From JAJXWB01 sp046349085 (lineage in GTDB: Bacteria; Pseudomonadota; Alphaproteobacteria; Rhizobiales; Beijerinckiaceae), in contig JAXMDA010000003.1 of the NCBI GenBank assembly GCA_046349085.1, positions 1 through 64,000 of the forward strand: DNA of 64,000 nt, written 5' to 3'. The number at the start of each line of letters is the position of its first letter. Positions within the stretch are counted from its first letter, which is position 1. Shown piece by piece: positions 1 through 8,504 of this stretch. Made by a program: the position numbers and the translations under genes. Below the pieces are notes generated by a model, which was given only the letters and a program-made list of their open reading frames with translations, had not been told where the DNA came from and did not search any database.

Positions 1-44
1 CCGCGCCCCTGCCCTAGCCTTGCGAAAACGAGGAAACGCAAGGC

Positions 45-1391
45 GTGGGGAAGACCCTCAGACTGGGCGCAGGCTCTGGCTTTTCCGGCGATCGCATCGA
101 GCCGGCGGTCGATCTCGCGCGCGACGGCGGGCTCGACTACCTCGTCTTCGAATGCCTGGCCGAGCGCACGATCGCCATTGCGCAACTCGCGAAACTCGAC
201 AATCCGGACGCCGGCTTCGACCCCCTGATCGAACGGCGTTTTCGTGCGGCGCTGCCCTTCTGCGCGCGCCAAGGCGTCAAGATCGTCACCAACATGGGCG
301 CGGCCAATCCGCTCGCCGCCGCACGCCGCGTCGCCGTCCTCTGCCGCGAACTCGGATACGCCGACCAGCGCGTCGCGGCCGTGACCGGCGACGACGTGCT
401 CGACATCCTGCTGAACGAGGACTCGGAGATCGTCGAGACGGGCCTGCGCGCATCGGACATGCGCGACACGCTCGTTTCCGCCAACGCTTATCTCGGCGCG
501 CGGCCGATCGCCGCCGCGCTCGACGCCGGCGCGACCATCGTTGTCACCGGCCGCGTTTCCGATCCCGCGCTTTTTCTCGGCCCGCTGCTGCGCGAATTCG
601 GCTGGCGCGACGACGATTGGAACATGCTCGGCCGCGGCGTGATGGCCGGCCATCTGCTGGAATGCGCAGGCCAGATCACCGGCGGCTATTTCGCTGACCC
701 CGGCGTGAAGGATGTCGCCGATCTCGCCCGCCTCGGCTTTCCCATCGGCATCGTCGACGAACGGGGCGAGGTCGAGATCACGAAACTCGCCGGCTCCGGC
801 GGCGCCGTGACGACAGCCACCTGCAAGGAGCAATTGCTCTACGAGATCGGCGATCCCGCGGCCTATATGCAACCGGACGTGATCGCCGATTTTTCCTGCG
901 TGCGCGTGACGGAGATCGGCAAGGACCGCGTGCGCGCCACAGGCGCAGGCGGCCATGCCGCGCCATCGACGCTCAAGTGCTCGGTCGGCTATCGCGACGG
1001 CTTCGTCGGCGAAGGCCAGATGTCCTACGCCGGGCCCGGCGCCCTGTCTCGCGCGCGGCTTGCCGGCGAGATCGTGCGCGAGCGCCTGTCGATTGTCGGC
1101 GTCGCCGTGCGCGAGTTGCGCATCGACGTCATCGGCGCCGATTCGCTACACGGCGCGGCGACGCCGCAGACCAATTCGGAACCGTACGAGGCCCGCTTGC
1201 GCGTCGCCGCGCGAACCGACGCACGCGAGACGGCGCAAATGATCGGCGAGGAAGTCGAAAGCCTCTACACCAACGGTCCGGCCGGCGGCGGCGGCGCATG
1301 GAAGGGCGTGAAGCCGGTCATCGCCATCGCCTCGGCCTATATCGCGCGCGAAAAAGTAAGGCCAATAGTGACGTTCGTGGAGGCGCAATGA
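45..1391 (+). CDS. AtuA-like (DUF1446) acyclic terpene utilization family protein
   Basis: A 448-aa protein of the AtuA/DUF1446 family. In pseudomonads AtuA belongs to the acyclic terpene (citronellol/geranyl-CoA) pathway, but the biochemical role of the family is not settled and members occur in many acyl-CoA gene sets. The N-terminus has the family's glycine-rich strand-loop (LGAGSGFSGDR, residues 7-17), and the length fits the core AtuA domain. The start is GTG at 45, chosen because AGGAAA lies about 9 bp upstream. Its stop overlaps the next start by ATGA, so the two are translationally coupled and probably form one functional unit (in some homologues the two parts are fused). The neighbours, a desaturase and an enoyl-CoA hydratase, suggest acyl-CoA catabolism. 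The family call is firm and the substrate is unknown. Confidence 0.8.
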   Translation: MGKTLRLGAGSGFSGDRIEPAVDLARDGGLDYLVFECLAERTIAIAQLAKLDNPDAGFDPLIERRFRAALPFCARQGVKIVTNMGAANPLAAARRVAVLCRELGYADQRVAAVTGDDVLDILLNEDSEIVETGLRASDMRDTLVSANAYLGARPIAAALDAGATIVVTGRVSDPALFLGPLLREFGWRDDDWNMLGRGVMAGHLLECAGQITGGYFADPGVKDVADLARLGFPIGIVDERGEVEITKLAGSGGAVTTATCKEQLLYEIGDPAAYMQPDVIADFSCVRVTEIGKDRVRATGAGGHAAPSTLKCSVGYRDGFVGEGQMSYAGPGALSRARLAGEIVRERLSIVGVAVRELRIDVIGADSLHGAATPQTNSEPYEARLRVAARTDARETAQMIGEEVESLYTNGPAGGGGAWKGVKPVIAIASAYIAREKVRPIVTFVEAQ

Positions 1392-1690
1392 CAAAGCTCC
1401 GCGACATCGCCCATTCCCGCACGGGCGACAAAGGCAATACGTCGGTCGTTTCGCTCATCGCGTTCGACGAGAGCGATTACGAATTGTTGCGCGAGAAAAT
1501 CACCGCCGACCGTGTCCGCGCGCATTTCGCGGGTATCGTTCACGGCGAGGTGACGCGCTACGAGATTCCCTCCATCGGCGCGCTCAATTTCGTCCTGCAA
1601 AACGCGCTCGGGGGCGGCGTCACCCGTTCGCTCGCGCTCGACGCGCACGGCAAATCGCTGAGCTCGCGCTTGCTCGATATGGAGATATGA
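1388..1690 (+). CDS. AtuA-associated small domain protein
   Basis: A 100-aa protein that matches the ferredoxin-fold-like C-terminal domain found at the end of long AtuA proteins or, as here, encoded separately right after a short AtuA. It contains the characteristic opening IAHSRTGDKGNTS (residues 7-19), which I recognise from this domain family. It starts at the ATG that overlaps the stop of the AtuA-like gene (ATGA), which implies coupled translation and a complex of the two products. No cysteine cluster is present, so it is not an iron-sulfur ferredoxin despite the fold name. Its biochemical function is unknown. Confidence 0.75.
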   Translation: MTKLRDIAHSRTGDKGNTSVVSLIAFDESDYELLREKITADRVRAHFAGIVHGEVTRYEIPSIGALNFVLQNALGGGVTRSLALDAHGKSLSSRLLDMEI

Positions 1691-1692
1691 CG

Positions 1693-1759
1693 CGCGCCGG
1701 GACCGCCGGCCCCCGGCCGGCAGACTAGGCGACGGCGGCCGGCCGGCGGCCCCGGCGCG
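1693..1759. repeat. Imperfect 19-bp inverted repeat (hairpin) after the AtuA pair
   Basis: Arms at 1693-1711 and 1741-1759 pair with a single mismatch around a 29-nt loop, a very stable GC-rich hairpin just after the stop at 1690. There is no T-run, so it is not a classical intrinsic terminator. It may slow transcription or protect the mRNA 3' end. Confidence 0.5.
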
Positions 1760-1832
1760 TCAAGCGTCTCCCGCATCCGCCCCATGCCGCATCGCAGCGT
1801 TGCGCGCGCGACGCGCGGCGCTACAGTCGGCC

Positions 1833-2861
1833 ATGGCCTTCGCCCCTCGCCTTCCCGCCGCGGAATTTCTCACGGCGGAACAGCTCGCAGATTTGCGCAC
1901 CCGCTCGACCGCGCGCGGCCTGTTGATGATCGCGCACGCCTGGGCTCTGATCTTCGGCGCGATGGCGCTGTTTGCGTATTTCCCCAATCCGCTGACCTTC
2001 GTGCTCGCCGTCATGGTCATCGGCTCGCGCCAGCTCGGCCTCGCCATTCTCATGCACGACGGCGCGCACGGCTGCCTGGCGACGAACCCGCAGGTCAATC
2101 TCTGGCTGTCGCAATGGCTGTGCGCCTATCCGGTCTTCGCCGAGACGCGCGCCTACCGCCGCTATCACATGAACCATCACAAGCGCACGCAGCAGCACGA
2201 CGATCCCGATCTCGTGCTGTCGGCGCCCTTCCCCATCACGCGCGCGAGCTATCGCCGCAAGTTCCTGCGCGATCTCCTCGGCCAGACAGGCTTCGCGCAG
2301 CGCAAGGCGCAATTGCTCAACGCTCTCGGCGATCCTTCATGGCCGCTGAAGCGGCGCCTCGCCGTCTTCCATGAAAAGCTCGGCAGGCAATTTCTGGTCA
2401 ACGGCGTTCTCTGGGCGGCTCTGGCGGCCGCCGGAGTCTGGTGGGCCTATCCGCTGCTGTGGCTCGTGCCGATGCTCACCTGGTACATGGTGGTGACGCG
2501 CATCCGCAACATCGCCGAACACGCCGTCGTGCCGGATCACGACGATCCCCTGCGCAACACGCGCACGACGCTGGCGGGCTGGATCGAGCGCCTGTTCGTC
2601 GCGCCCTATTTCGTCAACTACCATCTCGAGCATCACCTGCTGTTCTTCGTGCCCTGCTACAAGCTGCCGAAGCTGCACGCGATCCTCGCGCGCGGGCCGC
2701 TCTATGGCCGCATGGAGGTTCAACCGAACTACGCGAGCGTGCTGCGCATGGCCACGGCGCTGCCGCCTGAGGCCGACAGGCGCGGCGCGCTGGTCAGCAA
2801 CGCGCGCCGCCTGCGCGAGGGAACGAACATGGGGCAGGACCAGGCGTCATCGGGATTTTAG
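1833..2861 (+). CDS. Fatty acid desaturase family membrane protein
   Basis: A 342-aa integral membrane di-iron desaturase or hydroxylase. The three histidine boxes are visible: HDGAH at 75-79, YHMNHH at 111-116 and NYHLEHH at 262-268, which together ligate the di-iron centre. Hydrophobic segments near residues 28-75, 92-100 and 200-230 fit the usual four-helix topology with boxes on the cytoplasmic side. I chose ATG 1833; an in-frame TTG at 1800 would add 11 basic residues and has no better ribosome site. The third box HxxHH preceded by NYHxE is typical of the rhizobial/beta-carotene-hydroxylase-like FA_desaturase group. The substrate (fatty acyl chain, sphingoid base or other) cannot be told from sequence. 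Confidence 0.85.
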   Translation: MAFAPRLPAAEFLTAEQLADLRTRSTARGLLMIAHAWALIFGAMALFAYFPNPLTFVLAVMVIGSRQLGLAILMHDGAHGCLATNPQVNLWLSQWLCAYPVFAETRAYRRYHMNHHKRTQQHDDPDLVLSAPFPITRASYRRKFLRDLLGQTGFAQRKAQLLNALGDPSWPLKRRLAVFHEKLGRQFLVNGVLWAALAAAGVWWAYPLLWLVPMLTWYMVVTRIRNIAEHAVVPDHDDPLRNTRTTLAGWIERLFVAPYFVNYHLEHHLLFFVPCYKLPKLHAILARGPLYGRMEVQPNYASVLRMATALPPEADRRGALVSNARRLREGTNMGQDQASSGF

Positions 2862-2875
2862 CCGAGCGTAGCGCC

Positions 2876-2974
2876 GTCATTGCGAGGAGCGGCGGGCGAC
2901 GAAGCAATCCATGCACCGGAGCTTGATCGGCATGCGGGGACGGATTGCTTCGTCGCTTCCTTCCTCGCAACGAC
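2876..2974. repeat. Palindromic intergenic repeat (GCAATCC/GGATTGC class), copy 1
   Basis: Arms at 2876-2910 and 2942-2974 form an imperfect inverted repeat built on tcattgcgagga...gaagcaatcc and its complement. The same words recur at 4626-4773. Short elements of this kind are common between genes in Rhizobiales genomes. It fills most of the 146-bp gap between the desaturase and the enoyl-CoA hydratase. Confidence 0.65.
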
Positions 2975-3007
2975 GGCCTTCGTGAAACACCACCTACGAG
3001 GAAACGC

Positions 3008-3811
3008 ATGTACCAGGACATCGAATACACGGTCGACAAGCACATCGCGATCATCACGCTCAACCGTCCGGATCGCCTCAACGCCTGGACCGGGCAGATG
3101 GAGAAGGACATTCGCGCGGCGATGGACGCGGCCGCAGCCGACGCCAATGTGCGCGCCATTGTCGTGACCGGAGCGGGTCGCGGCTTCTGCGCCGGCGCCG
3201 ACATGAACATCCTGACCGGCATTCAGGCGACGCCCGGCGACAAGAACCCCGATGCCGCGGGATCGAGCGGCGGCGCCGACAATTTCAAGCAGAAATTCTC
3301 CTACATGCTGGCGATCGAGAAGCCGATCTTCATGGCGATCAACGGGCCGATCGCCGGCATCGGCCTGTGCTTCGCCGTCTTTGGCGACTTCCGTTACATG
3401 GCCGACGGCGCCAAGCTCACCACCGCTTTCGCCAAGCGCGGCCTCATCGCCGAGCACGGCATTTCCTGGATGCTGCCGCGTCTCATCGGAACCATGAATG
3501 CGCTCGACCTGCTCTGCTCGGCCCGCACGGTCGATGCGGCGGAAGCCGAGCGCATGGGCCTCGTGCGCAAGCTGCCCTTCGAGGGCTTCCTTGCCCATGT
3601 GCTGCACATAGCGCAGGAGATGACCGCGACCGCCTCGCCCCGCTCCATCGCCGTCATCAAGCGGCAGGTGTGGCGCACGCATTTCCAGTCGCTCGCGGAA
3701 GCGTGGGGCGACGCCGACGTCGAGATGAAGAAGTCTTTCGCGTCCGAAGACTTCAAGGAAGGCGTCGCGCATTTCGTCGAGAAGCGCGCGCCGGCTTTCA
3801 CGGGCAGGTAG
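3008..3811 (+). CDS. Enoyl-CoA hydratase/isomerase family protein
   Basis: A 267-aa crotonase-superfamily enzyme acting on an acyl-CoA, most likely hydrating an enoyl-CoA. The oxyanion-hole region GRGFCAGADMNIL (residues 57-69) and the second loop GPIAGIGL (113-120) fit the fold. Only one of the two usual catalytic glutamates is easily placed (E149 in GLIAEHG), so an isomerase or another crotonase activity is possible. ATG 3008 follows AGGAAACGC, a good ribosome site. The upstream neighbour is separated by a palindromic repeat. The Fnr-type box at 3823 lies just after the stop and belongs to the next gene. Confidence 0.85.
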   Translation: MYQDIEYTVDKHIAIITLNRPDRLNAWTGQMEKDIRAAMDAAAADANVRAIVVTGAGRGFCAGADMNILTGIQATPGDKNPDAAGSSGGADNFKQKFSYMLAIEKPIFMAINGPIAGIGLCFAVFGDFRYMADGAKLTTAFAKRGLIAEHGISWMLPRLIGTMNALDLLCSARTVDAAEAERMGLVRKLPFEGFLAHVLHIAQEMTATASPRSIAVIKRQVWRTHFQSLAEAWGDADVEMKKSFASEDFKEGVAHFVEKRAPAFTGR

Positions 3812-3822
3812 AGCAAGCGCGC

Positions 3823-3836
3823 TTGACAATGCTCAA
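3823..3836 (+). promoter_or_regulatory. Fnr/NnrR-type box upstream of the first Crp/Fnr gene
   Basis: TTGACAATGCTCAA matches TTGA-N6-TCAA exactly in the eight defining bases. Its centre is 66 bp before ATG 3896, so it could serve a promoter for that regulator and give auto- or cross-regulation. Confidence 0.6.
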
Positions 3837-3895
3837 GGCGCAATTTCGCCGCGCGGTGATCTTTCGGACGAACCAGTCCGAGGGGGAGGCGCGGT

Positions 3896-4585
3896 ATGGC
3901 GAACGACGCTTCCGTGATGACGGCGCTTCGCTCCGTCGATCTGTTTTCGAGCCTGCCTGATCCGGTCCTTGAACGGATCGCGGCGCGCTCGCGTCTTGAA
4001 AAACGGCCCGCCGGCGCGCTGATCTTCACGCAGGGCGCGGCGGCTCGCGCGTTCTTTATCGTCGTCGACGGATGGGTGAAACTCATCCGCGCGCGTCCCG
4101 ACGGGCGCCAGGCGCTGCTGACGACCTTTGCGCGCGGCGAGACTTTCGCCGAAGCCGTCGCGATGGTCGACGGGCAATATCCTGCGACAGCGATGGCCGC
4201 CACCGAGGTCACGCTCGCCCGCATCGAGGCGGAGGCGCTGCGCGAGGAAATCTGCGCGCGGCCGGAAATCGGTTTCGCCATGATCGCGGCCACGGCGCAG
4301 CACCTGCATCACATGGTGCGGCAGATCGAGCAGTTGAAGTTGCAAAGCGGCGACGAGCGCGTCGCCGACTTCCTTCTCGGTCTCGCGGAGAAGGACGCGG
4401 GAACCGCCGATTTCACCCTGCCCTTCGACAAGCGCGTGATCGCCAATACGCTCGGCATCGCGCAGGAAACCCTTTCCCGCGCCTTTGCGCGGCTGCGCGC
4501 TTTCGGCGTCGAGGTCGACGGCGCGCGCGTCCACATCAAGGACATCGCCGGCCTGCGCGCGCGTCTGGAACGCCGCACGGCCTGA
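3896..4585 (+). CDS. Crp/Fnr-family transcriptional regulator (Dnr/NnrR-like)
   Basis: A 229-aa regulator with an N-terminal cyclic-nucleotide-binding-type beta-roll (about residues 10-125), a long dimer helix (about 130-155) and a C-terminal winged helix-turn-helix. The recognition helix carries ETLSR, the E-x-x-S-R pattern that reads TTGA half sites in Fnr/Dnr proteins. It lacks the N-terminal cysteine cluster of oxygen-sensing Fnr, so an NO- or haem-sensing Dnr/NnrR-type role is more likely (inference). ATG 3896 follows GGGGGAGG. It sits at the end of the nir cluster, convergent with nirN, and has a TTGA-N6-TCAA box in its own upstream region. It is one of three such paralogues in the window. 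Confidence 0.85.
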   Translation: MANDASVMTALRSVDLFSSLPDPVLERIAARSRLEKRPAGALIFTQGAAARAFFIVVDGWVKLIRARPDGRQALLTTFARGETFAEAVAMVDGQYPATAMAATEVTLARIEAEALREEICARPEIGFAMIAATAQHLHHMVRQIEQLKLQSGDERVADFLLGLAEKDAGTADFTLPFDKRVIANTLGIAQETLSRAFARLRAFGVEVDGARVHIKDIAGLRARLERRTA

Positions 4586-4625
4586 ACGGCCGGAACTATG
4601 CGCGGAAAGATGGAATTCGTCGCGC

Positions 4626-4773
4626 CATCATTGCGAGCCGATGGATTGCGCGAAGCGCGCCCGACGACAGGCTCCGCACAGCAATTCAGGAGTCAAGGCA
4701 CGGCTCTGGATTGCTTCGTCGCTTCGGCGGAAACCGCCTTTGGCGGTCTCGCCTGAACTCCTCGCCATGACGG
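4626..4773. repeat. Palindromic intergenic repeat (GCAATCC/GGATTGC class), copy 2
   Basis: The 214-bp space between the convergent Crp/Fnr gene and nirN is filled by an imperfect inverted repeat with the words cattgcgag, ggattgc, gcttcgtcgc and ctcgccatgacg, related to copy 1 at 2876-2974. No open reading frame or T-rich terminator is evident here. Confidence 0.6.
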
Positions 4774-4799
4774 CGGCGCGATTCTCATCATGAACCGTG

Positions 4800-6359
4800 C
4801 TAGTGGCTCGTGCCTTCCGAGAAGGTGATCTTGTTGTAGACGTTGTACTTGCCCGCAGGCTTGGACATCGGCAGACGCTTGATCTCCTGGAAGGTGGCGG
4901 CGTCGTAGACGATGATCGCTCCGTCCATTTCCCACACGCTGAGCAGCGCGTGGCGGCCGGACCGGTCGAATTCCACATGGCCCGTCGTCTTGCCGGGCGC
5001 CGGCTGCATCACGCGCGCAATCTGCAGCGTCGTCTTGTCGATGATCTGCACCTTGTCCTTGTTCTTCGGCGACATGAAGGAATCCGCCCAGATGAACGGC
5101 GAATTCTCGTGGCTGCGCAAAAAGAAGCCCGGCCCTTGCGTGTCGATGGTCGCGATCGTCTTCCAGTCGGCGGCGTCGATCACGCTGATCTTGCCTTCCT
5201 TGAGGTGCGGCGTGGCGACCAGCCTGTGACCGTCGCGCATCCAGGATACGCCGGAGCCCAGATGCGGCATTCCCGGCATGGGAATATTGGCGATCTCGCG
5301 GCCCGTGTTCAGGTTGACGACGACGGCGTGGTCGCCGTTGCGGCTCGCGCCGATGAGATTGCGATAGTCGGGATCGAAGAAGAAATCGTCCAGCGGTTCG
5401 CTTGCCTCGATCCGCCGCAACGCGAACAGCCCCTTCGACGAGGCCAGCGCCTCGACCATGTCCTTCTCGTGGCTGTGCACGAGGCCGGTATAGACCGGCG
5501 GCGCGTTCGGGTCGGTCGCCACCTCCCAGATTTCCGGCACGTCCTTCAGCGCCGCGATGAAGCTGTCACGCTGCGGCGCCTGGTAGACCGCCGACACGCG
5601 CGAGGGCTGTCCCTTGCGATCGACGACATCGAATATCTTTTCGACCGAAAGATCCGCCGCGCTCAGAATCACCAGCGTATTCGGCAGATAGTTTGCAACC
5701 GCGAGATGCTTGGCGTCCTTCGACAGCGCAATATTGCGCGCGTTCACGCCGGCGCGGACCTCCGCAACGACCGTCAGCGTCCACAGGTCGAACTTGGTCA
5801 CCCAGCCGTCGCGCGAACCGAAGAACACGTAGCGCCCGTCATGCGTGAATTTCGGCCCGCCGTGCAGCGCGAAGCGGCTGGCGAAACGATGCATCGGCGT
5901 AAACGTGTCGCCGTCGAGGATGCTGACGTGATGATCGCCGCTTTCGACGACGACGAAGAGGTTGAGCGGATCGGCCGTGAACACCGGCTTGTCGACCGCG
6001 GGCGCTGGCGTCAGCACGCGGCTCGCCGCGATCTCCTTCTCGCCCCAGACGGGAGTCGTCGCGGGCTTCGTGTAGACCAGCGCCGCCAGAGCCTTGATCG
6101 AGGCGTCGTCGAGCTCGGCGCCGAAGGCCGGCATCTGCGTCGCCTCGCGCCCGCTGCGGATCACCTTTTCCGCGCCCGCGACGCCGAGACGCCCGAGATT
6201 GTCGGGCAGGAGCGCCGGCCCGATCGCGCCGAGCCGGTCGCCGCCGTGGCAGGCGGCGCATTTGGCCTGATAGAGCGCGCCCGCGTCAGGCTCCGCGCGC
6301 GCCGGCGCAAGCGTCGCCAGAAGCGCGAGCGCGAAAAGGCTAGACAGCCACGGCTTCAT
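4800..6359 (-). CDS. nirN: NirN, dihydro-heme d1 dehydrogenase (c-type cytochrome with d1-type propeller)
   Basis: A 519-aa periplasmic paralogue of NirS that performs the last step of heme d1 synthesis, oxidising dihydro-d1 and handing d1 to NirS. It has a signal peptide (residues 1-22), a single cytochrome c motif CAACH (34-38), a Met-containing ligand loop (TQMPAFG), then an eight-bladed d1-binding propeller from about residue 125 to the end. The N-terminal half resembles NirS, but the nirS gene itself is at 11793-13583. It is the last gene of the nir operon, as in Paracoccus (nirSECFDLGHJN). Its ATG overlaps the end of nirJ by 20 bp. Distinguished from NirF by having the CxxCH haem site. 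Confidence 0.9.
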   Translation of the reverse strand: MKPWLSSLFALALLATLAPARAEPDAGALYQAKCAACHGGDRLGAIGPALLPDNLGRLGVAGAEKVIRSGREATQMPAFGAELDDASIKALAALVYTKPATTPVWGEKEIAASRVLTPAPAVDKPVFTADPLNLFVVVESGDHHVSILDGDTFTPMHRFASRFALHGGPKFTHDGRYVFFGSRDGWVTKFDLWTLTVVAEVRAGVNARNIALSKDAKHLAVANYLPNTLVILSAADLSVEKIFDVVDRKGQPSRVSAVYQAPQRDSFIAALKDVPEIWEVATDPNAPPVYTGLVHSHEKDMVEALASSKGLFALRRIEASEPLDDFFFDPDYRNLIGASRNGDHAVVVNLNTGREIANIPMPGMPHLGSGVSWMRDGHRLVATPHLKEGKISVIDAADWKTIATIDTQGPGFFLRSHENSPFIWADSFMSPKNKDKVQIIDKTTLQIARVMQPAPGKTTGHVEFDRSGRHALLSVWEMDGAIIVYDAATFQEIKRLPMSKPAGKYNVYNKITFSEGTSH

Positions 6360-7542
6360 GCTTGCGTCCCCGATAGGGTTTCGTCTCGACGCGCGGCGCG
6401 CTTGTCACGCCGATCTCGGCGTCGCCAAGGTAGCACGCCGGGTCTTCGGCGAAAGCGTCGCCGGTCATGCGCAGCGCGCGCACGCGCGTATTGCCGCCGC
6501 AGACGTCGAAATAGGCGCAGGCGCCGCAGCGTCCCGAAATCTTGCGCGGCCGCGCCTTCAGCCCCGCCATGATCGGGTCGGACGTATCCGCCCAGATATC
6601 GCCGAACGGCCGCTTGCGCACATTGCCGATCGTATAGTGCCACCACATCGTGTCGGGATGGACGTCGCCGACATTGTCGATGTTCGCGACATTCACGCCG
6701 GACGCGTTGCCGCCCCATTGCGCCAGTTTTGCGCGCAGGTGCTGCGCCTTGTCCGGAAATTTCTCGCGCGCCCAGAAATAGAGGAAGACCGCGTCGGCGT
6801 CATTGTTGCCGGTGACGAATTCGCGGTTCTCGCCGCGCTCGAGACACGCCCAGGCGTGCTCGAACAGCATGGTCATGGCGTCGCGCGTGATGTTCCACGT
6901 CGCGTCGTCGCCGCGGTTCTTGTTGCCGCGTCCGGCATAGACGAGATGCGACAGGTAGAACTTGTCGATGCCCTCGGAGCGCGCGAGCTCGAGCAGGGCC
7001 GGCAGGTGATGGTGATTGTCCTGCGTCATCGTAAAGCGCAGGCCGGTCTTCACGCCGCGCCGCCCGCATTCCTTCAGGCCGGCGAGCGCCGCGACGAAAG
7101 CGCCGTCGCGGCCGCGGAAACGGTCGTGCGTCTCGCCGATGCCGTCAAGGCTCACGCCGACATAATCGTAGCCGATATCGGCGATGCGCCCGGCCATGTC
7201 GGCGTCGATCAGCGTGCCGTTGGACGACAGCGCCGTATAGAAGCCGAGGTCGACGGCGCGCCTGGAGATGTCGAATATGTCGGGACGCAGCAGCGGCTCG
7301 CCGCCGGACAGGATTAGCACCGGCGAGCGCGCCGCCTTGATGTCGTCCATCACGCGAAACACTTCGTCCGTCGAAAGTTCGCCCGGAAAATCGACGTCGG
7401 CCGAGATCGAGTAGCAGTGCTTGCACTTGAGGTTGCAGCGCCGCACCAGATTCCAGATGACCACGGGGCCGGGCAAATCGCGATGCGGACCGACCGGGGT
7501 CGGATCGCGCAATTCGCGCAGGAATTGCGTCAGTCGGAACAT
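6340..7542 (-). CDS. nirJ: NirJ, radical SAM heme d1 biosynthesis protein
   Basis: A 400-aa radical SAM enzyme that converts the acetate side chains of 12,18-didecarboxysiroheme into keto groups. The SAM cluster motif C-N-L-K-C-K-H-C (C36, C40, C43) is followed by the GGEPLL SAM-binding motif. A second cysteine group (C339, C342, C348, C370) in the C-terminal SPASM-like region should bind an auxiliary Fe-S cluster. The longer open frame upstream is not used; ATG 7542 was chosen for the GGAGGG site just before it and because the family begins here. The start overlaps the nirH end by 13 bp, and the stop overlaps nirN, so expression is tightly coupled. Confidence 0.93.
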   Translation of the reverse strand: MFRLTQFLRELRDPTPVGPHRDLPGPVVIWNLVRRCNLKCKHCYSISADVDFPGELSTDEVFRVMDDIKAARSPVLILSGGEPLLRPDIFDISRRAVDLGFYTALSSNGTLIDADMAGRIADIGYDYVGVSLDGIGETHDRFRGRDGAFVAALAGLKECGRRGVKTGLRFTMTQDNHHHLPALLELARSEGIDKFYLSHLVYAGRGNKNRGDDATWNITRDAMTMLFEHAWACLERGENREFVTGNNDADAVFLYFWAREKFPDKAQHLRAKLAQWGGNASGVNVANIDNVGDVHPDTMWWHYTIGNVRKRPFGDIWADTSDPIMAGLKARPRKISGRCGACAYFDVCGGNTRVRALRMTGDAFAEDPACYLGDAEIGVTSAPRVETKPYRGRKHEAVAV

Positions 7543-8054
7543 GCGCCCTCCGCGCCGGCGCGGCGTGCAAGGCGCAGCCCGGTCTTCTTGAGGATTTCGG
7601 TTGAGAACAATATGTCGGACGCCCTGCAGGCGGAACCGAGCATTTGCGCTATGCGCGCGCGTTTTTCGAGCACTTCCTCGCGCGCGCGGCCGTGAACCAT
7701 GGCGAACAGATTGTAGGGCCAGTCCGGCGGGCGGCGCGGGCGACGATAGCAATGCGTGACGAAATCGAGCGCGCCGACCTGCTGCCCCAGCGCGTCGACG
7801 CGGGCGTCGTCCACGTCCCACACGCTCATGCCGTTGCACACGAGGCCAAGCTTGTAATGATTGGGCGCAAGGCCGATGCGGCGGATGATTCCGCGCGCCA
7901 GCATGGTCTCGAGCCGCGCCAAAACCTCGTTCTCGGGCGCGCCGATGCGCGCCGCGATTTCGGCATAGGGCGCGGCGACCAGCGGCAGTCCGGCTTGCGT
8001 CGCTTCGAGAATGGCGCGGTCGAGCGCGTCGATAGACCGTTCGCGTCCGCTCAT
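7530..8054 (-). CDS. nirH: NirH-like siroheme decarboxylase subunit (AsnC/Lrp fold)
   Basis: A 174-aa protein with an Lrp/AsnC-like N-terminal helix-turn-helix region and a C-terminal ligand domain. In the nir pathway these proteins do not regulate transcription; they form the siroheme decarboxylase that produces 12,18-didecarboxysiroheme. It carries the segment HCYRRPRR...WPYNLFAMVHGR, which matches the second half of the NirDL fusion (LCYERPRREGWRYNLFTMIHGR) and groups it with the NirL/NirH type. ATG 8054 overlaps the nirG stop in ATGA. Assignment of H versus L rests on gene order. Confidence 0.85.
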   Translation of the reverse strand: MSGRERSIDALDRAILEATQAGLPLVAAPYAEIAARIGAPENEVLARLETMLARGIIRRIGLAPNHYKLGLVCNGMSVWDVDDARVDALGQQVGALDFVTHCYRRPRRPPDWPYNLFAMVHGRAREEVLEKRARIAQMLGSACRASDILFSTEILKKTGLRLARRAGAEGACSD

Positions 8055-8497
8055 GCCGGAATCCTCATGTCGAGGAAATATTCGCGCTCCTTGGGAAAGA
8101 GCAGCACGTCGACGCCCGTCGCCGCCTCGATGCGGCGCGCGACCGCCTCGATCTCCGCGCGATCCTCCACCGCCAGCACGAACCACATGTTGAGCCTGTG
8201 CTCGCGCCTGTAATTATGCGCGACCTCGCGTTGCGCATTGACGAACGCGACCGTCGCCTCCCATTTTTCCGCAGGCGTGGCCATGGCGCAGAGGCAGAAG
8301 CCGCCGCCGATATTCTCGGCGTTCAGGAATGGGCCGAAGCGCGTGACGACGCCGGTTTCGCGCAGGCGCGCGACGCGCGCGATGAGATCTTCCTCGGCGA
8401 GGCCGAGTTCCGCGGCTTTTGTCGCGAAGGGACGCGGCGTCAGGGGAAAGCCCTCTTGCAGGGCGTTGACGATGCGCCGGTCGGTCTCGTCGATCAT
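8051..8497 (-). CDS. nirG: NirG-like siroheme decarboxylase subunit (AsnC/Lrp fold)
   Basis: A 148-aa AsnC-like protein of the NirD/NirG type, marked by HNYRREHRLNMWFVL, which matches HAYEREHAYNLWFVV in the first half of NirDL. It is expected to pair with NirH in the siroheme decarboxylase complex. ATG 8497 was chosen because the sequence MIDETDRRIVNALQ is the conserved family start; the upstream in-frame extension overlaps nirDL and looks non-coding. It lies 7 bp after the nirDL stop and overlaps nirH by ATGA. Confidence 0.85.
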   Translation of the reverse strand: MIDETDRRIVNALQEGFPLTPRPFATKAAELGLAEEDLIARVARLRETGVVTRFGPFLNAENIGGGFCLCAMATPAEKWEATVAFVNAQREVAHNYRREHRLNMWFVLAVEDRAEIEAVARRIEAATGVDVLLFPKEREYFLDMRIPA

Positions 8498-8504
8498 GAC
8501 GACC

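Noticed and set aside
4797..6572. A 591-aa plus-strand open frame across nirN
   Set aside because: It is antisense to a strongly supported nirN with haem motif and family length; its composition is Arg/Asp-rich as expected for a shadow of high-GC coding DNA.
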